Source: Lysobacterales bacterium (GTDB lineage Bacteria > Pseudomonadota > Gammaproteobacteria > Xanthomonadales > Rhodanobacteraceae). Taken from it: DNA of 7,238 bases. This document shows positions 1 through 5,662 of this stretch, piece by piece. Numbering within the stretch: position 1 is the first letter of the stretch; the number at the start of each line of letters is the position of its first letter. The stretch covers positions 1 to 7,238 of the forward strand of contig JAAFHE010000183.1 of the NCBI GenBank assembly GCA_013298265.1, read 5' to 3'. The notes under the pieces were generated by a model. That model saw nothing but the letters and a program-made list of their open reading frames with translations, did not search any database and was not told the DNA's origin. The translations under genes were made by a program, and so were the position numbers.

Positions 1-461
1 ATCGCGACGAAAAACGGCTGCTCGCTCATGTCGAACCAGTGCGGCGTGCCGTCTGGCACGCCGATCAGGTCGCCCTGGACACAGAGCACCTCGAAGACCT
101 TCTCATCAAGGTGCAGCGTGAACAGGCCGCGGCCGGCGACAAAGAAACGGACCTCGTCCTCCGAATGCGTATGTTCGTTGAGGAATTTCTGTCGCAGCTG
201 GGCTTTCTCCGGGTGGTCCGGATTGAGGCTGATCACGTCTACGGCCTGGTAGCCCTCGCTCTGCATGAGCCGGTCGATGTCCTGGCGATAGGCCGCGATC
301 ACGTCTTCGGCCGCGGCACCGGGCTGGATGTCCGCAGTCGTCTCCCAGCGCTCGAAGCGCACGCCGACCTTGCCGAGCTCCTCAGAAATACGCGCGTGTT
401 CGCTAGTCTCCAAAGACGGTTCGCGGGGATTTGCCTCACCGAAAATACGCAGTCGACTCAT
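1..461 (-). CDS. mtnD: Acireductone dioxygenase (ARD), C-terminus cut by window edge
   Basis: ARD is a cytosolic cupin metalloenzyme. It oxidises the acireductone of methionine salvage: with Fe it yields formate and the 2-keto acid precursor of methionine (4-methylthio-2-oxobutanoate), and with Ni an off-pathway product. The 153 visible residues begin MSRLRIFGE. They carry the diagnostic metal-binding run HTHSEDEVRFF, giving ligands H97, H99 and E103, with the fourth ligand H141 in GTPHWFD; the spacing matches Klebsiella ARD. The family is about 180 residues long, so roughly 25-30 C-terminal residues lie off the left edge. The ATG at 461-459 overlaps the mtnB stop as ATGA, which fixes the start and implies translational coupling. 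The identification is secure. The bound metal, and so which reaction dominates, cannot be read from sequence. Confidence 0.95.
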   Translation of the reverse strand, partial: MSRLRIFGEANPREPSLETSEHARISEELGKVGVRFERWETTADIQPGAAAEDVIAAYRQDIDRLMQSEGYQAVDVISLNPDHPEKAQLRQKFLNEHTHSEDEVRFFVAGRGLFTLHLDEKVFEVLCVQGDLIGVPDGTPHWFDMSEQPFFVA

Positions 462-1099
462 GCGCGCAACCTCCTCAGATCCAGTTCGACCGCCAGCAGG
501 AACTCGAAGGCTTCGAGATGCCGGCGGGCTTCGGTCATCGTACGACCCCAGGTGTAGATGCCGTGGCCATCTATCAAGTAGCCGTGCAGCGGCTTGCCCG
601 CGTCGAGCCAGGCGTCGATCCGGTCGACGAGTTCGGGCATGTGCTGGGTGTTCGGAAACACCGGCAGGTCGAGTTCGCTCTCGTGCGTGGTATAGCCGGT
701 GATCGCTTTCTGCAGTTCGAAACCGCTGAAACGGATCAACCCCTGTGCGGCGTAAAGACGCGAGGCTACGGTCTGGTTGTGCGAGTGCGTGTGCAGCACG
801 GCGCCTACGGTCGGATCGCGCCGGTAGATCTGGACATGGAGCAGCGTTTCCGCCGATGGCCTCGCGTCGGTTGCGACGGCGTTGCCGGCCAGATCGACGA
901 GCATGACATCGTCGATTCCCAGGTTGCCCTTATCGCGCCCGGAAACCGTCACCGCCGCATGGAATTCGTCGTAGCGGCGGGAAAAGTTGCTGCTCGTGGC
1001 CGGTGTCCAGCCTCGTCCGCCGAGGTCGCGGCCAGCTTCGGCGATCTCGCGCGCGCAGAGCGCAAGACGGTTGGCATCAGGAACAATGGGATCGGTCAT
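458..1099 (-). CDS. mtnB: Methylthioribulose-1-phosphate dehydratase
   Basis: MtnB is a zinc-dependent class II aldolase/adducin-fold enzyme of the cytosolic methionine salvage pathway. It dehydrates 5-methylthioribulose-1-phosphate to the diketo phosphate used by the enolase-phosphatase MtnC. Numbering from the ATG at 1099 gives 213 residues. The N-terminal block RDLGGRGWTPATSSNFS (24-40) and SGRDKG (53-58) are MtnB signatures. Zinc ligands are H103 and H105 in LHTHSHN and H179 in DGHGIYTWG; E84 in PSAET is the likely catalytic acid/base. A GTG at 1126 would add nine low-complexity residues (MTAPAAATT). I prefer 1099 because homologues start about ten residues before the conserved helix, and because a possible -10 hexamer lies across the GTG. 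Neither start has a good Shine-Dalgarno sequence. The stop overlaps the mtnD start by 4 nt. The function is secure; the exact start is less so. Confidence 0.93.
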   Translation of the reverse strand: MTDPIVPDANRLALCAREIAEAGRDLGGRGWTPATSSNFSRRYDEFHAAVTVSGRDKGNLGIDDVMLVDLAGNAVATDARPSAETLLHVQIYRRDPTVGAVLHTHSHNQTVASRLYAAQGLIRFSGFELQKAITGYTTHESELDLPVFPNTQHMPELVDRIDAWLDAGKPLHGYLIDGHGIYTWGRTMTEARRHLEAFEFLLAVELDLRRLRA

Positions 1100-1117
1100 G
1101 GTGGTCGCGGCGGCTGG

Positions 1118-1130
1118 GGCGGTCACTATA
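1118..1130 (-). promoter_or_regulatory. Possible -10 element for the mtnBD operon
   Basis: Reading the minus strand, TATAGT (1130-1125) is a 5/6 match to TATAAT. It would place the transcript start near 1118, about 20 nt above the ATG at 1099. No convincing -35 hexamer sits at 16-18 nt. The element would also rule out the GTG at 1126 as start, because that codon overlaps it. This is a hexamer match only. Confidence 0.25.
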
Positions 1131-1320
1131 ACCGAGCCCGTGTGTCGGCCAGCCGCTCGCGCATCGGCGCTGCCAATGCAGGTTGATCAGAAAGAAATAA
1201 CAGGAGTGAAGCGAGGAGAAAGTCGCTGCCCGGATGCGCCCAGACCGAGGAGCTAACCCGTCTGAACGCATCCGAGCCGCATTCCGAGGGGCCCACTGCC
1301 AAGTGTATTTCCCGCGGACC
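1131..1320. other. Intergenic stretch upstream of mtnB, no gene recognised
   Basis: I find no protein or RNA gene here. The purine-rich plus-strand run at about 1190-1222 (AGAAAGAAATAACAGGAG, then AGCGAGGAGAAAG) holds Shine-Dalgarno-like words. The only short ORF below it is 39 codons (1234-1353), resembles nothing I know and starts about 17 nt from the nearest AGGAG. The stretch probably carries the mtnB upstream region and the flank of the origin-like segment to its right. Confidence 0.4.
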
Positions 1321-1480
1321 TTGATCATAACCGCTGGCGTCGCGCCGAGCTAACCCCGCCCTGTGGATAAGCCGTGGATTGCTTGTGAGCGCTGGCCACA
1401 ATAGTAATCAAGATCAAGGTCTTGAAGAATTTTTGTAGATCTGGGGAAAACTGTGCATAGCCGGTGAGCAAAATTGCTCC
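1321..1480. other. Origin-like segment with DnaA boxes and GATC sites
   Basis: This segment is clearly AT-richer than its surroundings (37 of 60 bases are A or T at 1391-1450). It contains TGTGGATAA at 1362-1370, a perfect DnaA box on the minus strand (TTATCCACA). A second box, TGTGCATAG at 1452-1460, has one mismatch to TTATNCACA. GATC occurs at 1323, 1412 and 1438, the last within AGATCT followed by GGGGAAAA. The run AAGAATTTTTGTAGATCT resembles the AT-rich 13-mers of gammaproteobacterial origins. A 6-bp inverted repeat GAGCAA-AA-TTGCTC lies at 1466-1479. The pattern fits a chromosomal origin or a DnaA-binding locus, but no dnaA, dnaN, mnmG or rpmH flanks it. It could instead be a DnaA-titrating or regulatory site. 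Confidence 0.45.
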
Positions 1481-1607
1481 GAGTGCGCGAGCCTTCGCTA
1501 ACTCATTGAGTGCAAAGGGCATCGGCCCTGCGGCGCGATCGGGCCGGTCCAGCCGCTGTCACGGAGTGCCAAGTCGTTGATTGGCGGGCAATCTGGGACT
1601 TTCGAGG

Positions 1608-1647
1608 CGTATGGCCGGGCCGGCGTTGCGCCGAGCCCGGCCATACG
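1608..1647 (-). terminator. Long GC-rich hairpin directly after the permease stop
   Basis: Arms CGTATGGCCGGGC (1608-1620) and GCCCGGCCATACG (1635-1647) pair perfectly over 13 bp. Inside them CGGCG (1621-1625) pairs with CGCCG (1629-1633) around a TTG loop, leaving one bulged A (1634). In the transcript the stem begins 8 nt after the permease stop codon. No U-run follows in the minus direction, so it is not a classic intrinsic terminator. It may be a 3'-end-stabilising or Rho-assisted hairpin. Confidence 0.55.
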
Positions 1648-1654
1648 GGTCGCC

Positions 1655-3133
1655 TTACGCGTTCTTCGGCGCGAGGTCGCTATGGTTCTTACCGTACGCG
1701 AGGTACACGATCAGGCCGATGACGGTCCAGGCCGCGAACACCGTCAGCGCTTTGGCCGAAAGGTTCACGAACAGCAGCAGGCAACCGAGCACCGCGAGCG
1801 GGCACACGATCCAGACCAGTGGTGTGCGGAACGGGCGCGCACGTCCGGGCTGTGTGCGGCGCAGGATCATCACGCCGATAGCCACCATCACGAACGCGAA
1901 CAGCGTTCCAGAGTTGGATACGTCGGCGAGCACGCCGACCGGGAACATGGCGGCGAACAGCGACACGAACACACCGGTGATCATCGTAATGATGTGTGGG
2001 GTGTGGAAGGTCGGGTGAACCTTGGAGCAGATTTCCGGCAGCAGGCCGTCGCGCGACATCACGAAGAAGATACGGGTCTGGCCGTAGATCATCATCAGGA
2101 TGACGGAAGGCAATGCGAGGCTGGCGGCCATGCCGACGAGATAGGCAACGGTGTTGTGGTCGAGCGAGCGCAGTACGTGGGCCAACGGCTCGTTGCTGCA
2201 AACCAGCGCGGTGGAGTTGAGGCAGGCAGCAGCCATCGCCTGAGTGCCGGGTTCCAGAAGCTTGCCTGCGGCGTCGTACAACGGCTGCGCGCCGGCGGCA
2301 CCGACGGCACCATAGCCGACGAGCAGGTAGAACACTGTGCAGACCGCGAGCGAACCGATCAGACCGATCGGAATGTTGCGGTTCGGGTTCCTGGTTTCCT
2401 CGGCGGCCGTGGATACGGCATCGAAACCCACATAGGCGAAGAAGATCGACGCCGCCGCACCGAGTACACCAACACCTCCCATCGGAGTGCCCCAGCCGGT
2501 CGGCGTGAACGGCTGGAAGTTCGGTGCCTGCGCGGCGGGAACGGCGATGACGACGAACGCGACGAGGGCAGCAATCTTGATCGACACGAGCACCGCATTG
2601 ACCCAGGCGCTCTTGGACGTGCCGAGCACGAGCAGGCCTGTGATCACCAGGGATATCGTGAAGGCGAGGACGTTGAAGCCGCCGCCGTCGAATGGTCCGG
2701 TCTGGAGGATTCTGGGAAGACTCGCGCCGCCTGCTTCGAGCAAACCGTTGACGTAGCCCGACCAGCCCACCGCGACTGCACCCGCAGCGACGGCGTACTC
2801 GAGTACGAGCGCCCAGCCGACGATCCAGGCGAGTGCCTCGCCGAGCACCGCATAGGTATACGTGTAGGCGGAGCCGGACACCGGCACCATTGAGGCGAGT
2901 TCGGCATATGCCAGCGCGGCCAGGCCGCAGACGATCGCAGCGATCACGAACGCAATCATCATGCCCGGGCCGGCTTTCTGCGCGGCTTCGGCGGTCAATA
3001 CGAAGATACCGGTGCCGATGATCGCGCCGATGCCGAGCATAGTCAGCTGCAGCGCGCCAAGCTGGCGTTTAAGGCTCTTTTTCTCGGCGTTTTCAAGAAT
3101 CTGGTCAAGCGGTTTGACGCGCCAGAAAATCAT
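1655..3133 (-). CDS. Amino acid permease, APC superfamily, CAT/ApcT-like
   Basis: This is an inner-membrane amino-acid transporter of the APC superfamily. It closely resembles the bacterial cationic amino acid transporter group typified by Geobacillus ApcT and Bacillus YfnA. The 492 residues open with a short cytoplasmic segment (LKRQLGALQLTMLGIGAIIGT in outline). The TM1 signature GIGAIIGTGIF (34-44) provides the unwound glycine stretch that contacts the substrate backbone. YAELASMVPVSGSAYTYTY and EYAVAAGAVAVGWSGY are further family blocks. About 12-14 hydrophobic segments follow, with a less conserved extracellular-type loop holding two cysteines (ACLNSTALVC). I chose the ATG at 3133 because GGGAGGGG sits 5 nt before it; the longer frame to 3181 adds 16 residues that the family lacks. 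The substrate (cationic or broad neutral amino acid) and the mechanism (proton symport, as in ApcT) are inferred. It is transcribed alone, divergent from the Nudix gene. Confidence 0.92.
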   Translation of the reverse strand: MIFWRVKPLDQILENAEKKSLKRQLGALQLTMLGIGAIIGTGIFVLTAEAAQKAGPGMMIAFVIAAIVCGLAALAYAELASMVPVSGSAYTYTYAVLGEALAWIVGWALVLEYAVAAGAVAVGWSGYVNGLLEAGGASLPRILQTGPFDGGGFNVLAFTISLVITGLLVLGTSKSAWVNAVLVSIKIAALVAFVVIAVPAAQAPNFQPFTPTGWGTPMGGVGVLGAAASIFFAYVGFDAVSTAAEETRNPNRNIPIGLIGSLAVCTVFYLLVGYGAVGAAGAQPLYDAAGKLLEPGTQAMAAACLNSTALVCSNEPLAHVLRSLDHNTVAYLVGMAASLALPSVILMMIYGQTRIFFVMSRDGLLPEICSKVHPTFHTPHIITMITGVFVSLFAAMFPVGVLADVSNSGTLFAFVMVAIGVMILRRTQPGRARPFRTPLVWIVCPLAVLGCLLLFVNLSAKALTVFAAWTVIGLIVYLAYGKNHSDLAPKNA

Positions 3134-3138
3134 TGCAT

Positions 3139-3146
3139 CCCCTCCC
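3139..3146 (-). promoter_or_regulatory. Ribosome binding site of the permease
   Basis: GGGAGGGG on the minus strand lies 5 nt before the ATG at 3133. It is the strongest Shine-Dalgarno sequence in the window and settles the permease start against the upstream in-frame alternative at 3181. Confidence 0.8.
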
Positions 3147-3236
3147 ACGGTTTGTACGGGACCCGGCGCCAACAGCAGCACATCTGCTTGCGAGGCCTGG
3201 CGAACTTTCGCGCCCGAGATGGGACGCGATAAAACC

Positions 3237-3265
3237 GGGCTAAAATACGCGACCCTCTCTAGCCC
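3237..3265 (+). promoter_or_regulatory. Possible promoter/operator of the Nudix gene
   Basis: TAAAAT (3241-3246) is a 5/6 match to the -10 hexamer. It would start a transcript near 3253, giving a leader of about 27 nt to the ATG at 3280. It is embedded in an inverted repeat, GGGCTA (3237-3242) and TAGCCC (3260-3265), separated by 17 nt, so a repressor could bind across the start site. No good -35 is visible. The other strand of the same divergent region must hold the permease promoter, which I could not place. Confidence 0.3.
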
Positions 3266-3279
3266 AGCAAGCGCCCGTC

Positions 3280-3867
3280 ATGAGCGAAACCGACAACAGC
3301 GTCGCGGTCGGACTGTCCGCGTGGCAACGAGAGTGGCTCCGCGATGTCGATGCCTATGCAATCCGACATCCCGGCGAAACCGAAACGGTTGCGCTATTTC
3401 GCGATTTCATGCGCCAGCACGCCGATGCTGCGGCGCGCGAGCTGGCGCAGGGGCACCTGACCGGCGCTGCGTGGCTCGTCAGTAGCGATGGAGCGCGTGT
3501 AGTGCTGACCCATCACCGCAAACTGCAGCGCTGGCTGCAGCTCGGCGGTCACGCGGACGGCGACGTGGACCTGATCGCCGTCGCATTGCGCGAAGCCGAG
3601 GAGGAGTCGGGACTGCGCGATCTCGCGATCGAGCGCGAGATCTTCGATCTGGACCGGCACTGGATTCCGGATCATCGCGACGTGCCGGGTCACTGGCACT
3701 ACGACCTGCGCTACGTTGTACGTTGTTGCGGCGACGAGCAATTCGTGGTCAGCGAAGAATCGCTCGCCCTGGCCTGGCGCGATATCGCCGACATGGCCGG
3801 TTCGGCCGACTACGACGAATCGCTGCGACGCATGGCGCGCAAATGGCTGGCGCGCGGGCTGCGCTGA
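3280..3867 (+). CDS. Nudix hydrolase with a substituted Nudix box
   Basis: This 195-residue cytosolic protein belongs to the Nudix superfamily, whose members hydrolyse nucleoside diphosphates linked to another group using divalent metal. The Nudix box occupies residues 90-112 (GGHADGD to EEESGL). REAEEESGL (104-112) supplies the metal-binding glutamates E105, E108 and E109 in the REUxEExGU pattern. The glutamate expected six residues after G90 is V96, encoded GTG at 3565-3567 where GAG would give Glu. An N-terminal helical extension of about 60 residues precedes the beta-sheet core (HLTGAAWLVSSDGARVVLTHH). The C-terminal WRDIADM is typical of this group's final helix. The substrate cannot be told. 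The start at 3280 lacks a clear Shine-Dalgarno, but the homology-like N-terminus supports it. The gene stands alone, divergent from the permease and convergent with efpL. Confidence 0.9.
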   Translation: MSETDNSVAVGLSAWQREWLRDVDAYAIRHPGETETVALFRDFMRQHADAAARELAQGHLTGAAWLVSSDGARVVLTHHRKLQRWLQLGGHADGDVDLIAVALREAEEESGLRDLAIEREIFDLDRHWIPDHRDVPGHWHYDLRYVVRCCGDEQFVVSEESLALAWRDIADMAGSADYDESLRRMARKWLARGLR

Positions 3868-3895
3868 CGGCCCGCAGCGAGACGGTTATCCTCTC

Positions 3896-3953
3896 GCCGG
3901 GGAATGCCGCAGGCGAAGCCAGCACGCGCACTGGACGCGATGTCATTCCCGGC
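3896..3953. terminator. Weak inverted repeat between convergent genes
   Basis: GCCGGGGAATG (3896-3906) is complementary to CATTCCCGGC (3944-3953) apart from one extra G. The arms are 37 nt apart, so pairing is possible but not compact. The right arm covers the efpL stop codon. It sits where a shared terminator for the convergent Nudix and efpL genes would be expected. There is no U-run on either strand. Confidence 0.25.
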
Positions 3954-4506
3954 CGGAATATTCACCGGTCAGGGTGTTGACGAGAATGCGTGAACCGTTG
4001 ACGACGTATTCCGGCACGAGGATTTCGATACCGGTTTCGAGCCTGGCCGGCTTGGGGCGCTTGGTCGCTGTCGCGCCCTTGAGTTCGGGCGCTGTGTCGA
4101 CGACGGTCAGGGTTACCGTTGGCGGTAGCTGCACGGCAACGGGCTGGTCTTCGATGAGCTGTATGTAGCAGGCTTCCATGCCTTCGGTGACGAAGCCGGC
4201 GGATTCGCCGAGCGCACTCGCATCAAGCATGTACTGGGTGAAGTCCTCCGCATCCATGAACACGAAGGTGTCGCCTTCGCGATACGAATAGGTTGCCTGT
4301 CGGCGCGACAGCTCGACTTCGCGCAGCTCGTCTTCGGCGCGTTGGCTCAGGTCGAGCTTCTGGCCGCCCGGCACCGAGTACATGATGAAGCGGTAAGTGA
4401 CGTTGCCGCCGCGGCCCTGCGGCGAGCTGCGCTCGATGTCGCGGATCTGGTAGACCTTGTTATCGTGCTCGACGACATTGCCTTTCTTGATTTCGCTGGC
4501 TTTCAT
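3943..4506 (-). CDS. efpL: Elongation factor P-like protein (EfpL/YeiP)
   Basis: EF-P family proteins enter the ribosomal E site and relieve stalling during synthesis of proline-rich stretches. This 187-residue protein has the family's three beta-barrel domains. The N-terminal KOW-like domain starts MKASEIKKG; the C-terminal signature ([14 protein letters not shown], then VPEYVVNG and TLTGEYSGR) closes the last OB domain. In the tip loop, where EF-P has the lysine modified by EpmA, the sequence reads SSPQGRGG with R32. This matches E. coli EfpL (SPTARGA, R33) and not EF-P, so I call the EfpL/YeiP paralogue. The protein should therefore act without beta-lysylation. The ATG at 4506 is chosen from homology; the open frame continues to 4710 but would cross the intergenic hairpins. 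No strong Shine-Dalgarno is present. A separate efp gene elsewhere in the genome is expected. Confidence 0.93.
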   Translation of the reverse strand: MKASEIKKGNVVEHDNKVYQIRDIERSSPQGRGGNVTYRFIMYSVPGGQKLDLSQRAEDELREVELSRRQATYSYREGDTFVFMDAEDFTQYMLDASALGESAGFVTEGMEACYIQLIEDQPVAVQLPPTVTLTVVDTAPELKGATATKRPKPARLETGIEILVPEYVVNGSRILVNTLTGEYSGRE

Positions 4507-4563
4507 GCTCGAATCGACCGGTAAGTGACGTAAAGGAACGTGTTGCTTTTTGCTTCTGGAACC
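4507..4563 (-). promoter_or_regulatory. efpL leader, promoter not resolved
   Basis: This A/T-richer strip carries a CAAAAAGCAACACG run (minus strand) between the palindrome at 4564 and the efpL start. TTGACT within that palindrome (5/6 to the -35 consensus) is correctly oriented for efpL, but the hexamer 17 nt downstream (CAAAAA) is a poor -10. The promoter position stays open. Confidence 0.25.
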
Positions 4564-4578
4564 CCCTTGAGTCAAGGG
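4564..4578. repeat. 15-bp palindrome, operator-like, upstream of efpL
   Basis: CCCTTGA (4564-4570) and TCAAGGG (4572-4578) are perfectly complementary around a single central base. Such a short-spaced dyad suits a dimeric DNA-binding protein better than an RNA hairpin, since the loop would be too tight. It overlaps a possible -35 (TTGACT on the minus strand). Confidence 0.5.
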
Positions 4579-4583
4579 AGCGA

Positions 4584-4620
4584 AGAGTGATCGCTCAGAA
4601 CCGCAGGTTCTGATCACTCT
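4584..4620. repeat. Two-part hairpin upstream of efpL
   Basis: The outer stem AGAGTGAT (4584-4591) pairs with ATCACTCT (4613-4620). After a 4-nt one-sided bulge (CGCT), the inner stem CAGAACC (4596-4602) pairs with GGTTCTG (4606-4612) around a GCA loop. That makes 15 base pairs in 37 nt. A strong fold could form on either strand. There is no U-run on either side, so a terminator role is not supported. Confidence 0.6.
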
Positions 4621-4639
4621 GAACGCCCAGCGGGCCAGA

Positions 4640-4672
4640 CCGCCTAGTGCCTGCACAGCAGGCATTTGGCGG
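4640..4672. repeat. Hairpin with symmetric internal loop
   Basis: TGCCTGC (4648-4654) pairs with GCAGGCA (4658-4664) around ACA. The outer CCGCC (4640-4644) pairs with GGCGG (4668-4672), separated from the inner stem by a 3x3 internal loop (TAG/TTT). A minor 4-bp stem, GCCC-AGC-GGGC (4625-4635), fills the gap to the previous hairpin. This could be a REP-like element or part of a structured leader or small RNA. Confidence 0.5.
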
Positions 4673-4779
4673 GGTTGTGGAGATCTGGTGCTGAGTGCAA
4701 ATGCGACCATGCCAGGACTTGTTCAGAGGTTCACTGGTGCGAAGTACAAAAGCTCGGGCGGCAAGGATTGCTCAAGACC

Positions 4780-5547
4780 CTACTTAGGCTGCAATCTCAC
4801 CGCGCCGTCGACGCGGATGGTTTCGCCGTTGAGGTAACGGTTCTGCAGGATGAACGCGACCGTTGCGGCGAACTCTTCTGGCTTGCCCAGGCGCGAAGGG
4901 TAGGGTACTTGCGCACAAAGTGACTGATATACGTTTTCCGGCATGCCGTCGACCATGGGTGTGTGGAACACGCCGGGCGCGACGGTCATGACGCGCACGC
5001 CGATACGCGCGAATTCGCGTGCCATCGGCAGGGTCATCGCGATGACGCCACCCTTGGAAGCAGAATAGGCGGCTTGGCCGATCTGGCCTTCATAGGCGGC
5101 GATCGACGCGGTGTTCACGATGACGCCGCGCTCGCCATCCTCGCCCGGTGCGTTGTGCTGCATGAGGTCGGCGGCGCCCTTGGCGACATTGAACGAGCCG
5201 ATGAGGTTGACCATTACCGTGGTCGTGAAAGTCTTCAGCGGCATCGGCGCTTCTTTGCCGAGCACACGTCCGGCACCGAGGATGCCGGCGCAGTTGATCG
5301 CGGCGTTGAGCCCGCCCAGGGCTTCCTTGGCCGCGCTGAGATTCGCAACGACGGCATCTTCGCTGGTCACGTCGGTGTGGAAGAACTGCGTATTGCCACC
5401 GAGCGCGGCAACGGCCTGCGCGCCTTTCTCGTCGTTGACGTCCAGCAGCGCGACCGCTCCGCCGTGCGCGACGATATGCTGTGCAACGGCGTAGCCCAGT
5501 CCCGAAACGCCGCCAGTGATGACGGCTTTGACCTGATTGAGTTCCAT
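4780..5547 (-). CDS. Short-chain dehydrogenase, HSD10-like 3-hydroxyacyl-CoA dehydrogenase
   Basis: This is a classical SDR of 255 residues, very like mammalian HSD17B10 and its bacterial relatives. They oxidise short- or branched-chain 3-hydroxyacyl-CoA (such as the isoleucine-derived 2-methyl-3-hydroxybutyryl-CoA) with NAD+. Visible motifs are the cofactor loop TGGVSGLG (11-18), D36 ending beta-2, which favours NAD+ over NADP+, NCAG (85-88), and the tetrad N114, S148, Y161, K165. NTAS, AYEGQIGQAAYSASKGG, RVMTVAPG, PFPSRLG-like VPYPSRLG and NGETIRVDGAVR are shared with HSD10 almost block for block. The ATG at 5547 follows GGGAG by 8 nt. The longer frame to 5727 has an unrelated arginine-rich extension and overlaps the acetyltransferase gene. 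It appears monocistronic. The exact acyl chain preference, or use of a hydroxysteroid, is not decidable here. Confidence 0.93.
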   Translation of the reverse strand: MELNQVKAVITGGVSGLGYAVAQHIVAHGGAVALLDVNDEKGAQAVAALGGNTQFFHTDVTSEDAVVANLSAAKEALGGLNAAINCAGILGAGRVLGKEAPMPLKTFTTTVMVNLIGSFNVAKGAADLMQHNAPGEDGERGVIVNTASIAAYEGQIGQAAYSASKGGVIAMTLPMAREFARIGVRVMTVAPGVFHTPMVDGMPENVYQSLCAQVPYPSRLGKPEEFAATVAFILQNRYLNGETIRVDGAVRLQPK

Positions 5548-5555
5548 GCAGATGA

Positions 5556-5560
5556 CTCCC
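5556..5560 (-). promoter_or_regulatory. Ribosome binding site of the HSD10-like gene
   Basis: GGGAG on the minus strand lies 8 nt before the ATG at 5547. It supports that start over the longer in-frame possibility. Confidence 0.7.
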
Positions 5561-5592
5561 TGACAGGATGCGCGACGCGGCGCAAAGGCGCG

Positions 5593-5598
5593 ATTGTA
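5593..5598 (-). promoter_or_regulatory. Possible -10 of the HSD10-like gene
   Basis: TACAAT (5/6 to TATAAT) on the minus strand is followed by CGCGCC. It predicts a transcript start near 5586 and a 39-nt leader. No -35 match is seen at the usual distance. The layout resembles TAAAAT followed by ACGCG in front of the Nudix gene. Confidence 0.35.
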
Positions 5599-5662
5599 GT
5601 TCAGCCTGCCGCGTTCGCGCGCGCCGTGCCGGCGGCTTGTTGAAAAGGGCCGGCGGCTGCGA

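Noticed and set aside
431..1186. 251-codon plus-strand frame opposite mtnB
   Set aside because: It is antisense to the well-supported mtnB and has no recognisable motif.
1234..1353. 39-codon plus-strand ORF in the mtnB upstream region
   Set aside because: The nearest AGGAG is about 17 nt from the ATG, the product resembles nothing known, and the ORF runs toward the origin-like segment.
1325..1522. 65-codon minus-strand ORF over the DnaA boxes
   Set aside because: It reads through the AT-rich origin-like core; no ribosome binding site or family similarity. Such spurious frames are common over origins.
1577..2893. 438-codon open frame on the plus strand opposite the permease
   Set aside because: It is the complement of a long, clearly coding permease. 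Its translation is rich in His, Arg, Glu and Gly with no domain, typical of an antisense frame in GC-rich DNA.
4640..4672. Integron attC site or GTAG-type REP
   Set aside because: No GTTRRRY/RYYYAAC core pair is present. The base before TAG is C instead of G, so the REP head motif is not matched. It is kept only as a generic hairpin.
4963..5643. 226-codon plus-strand frame opposite the HSD10-like gene
   Set aside because: It is antisense to an SDR whose full set of motifs is intact.
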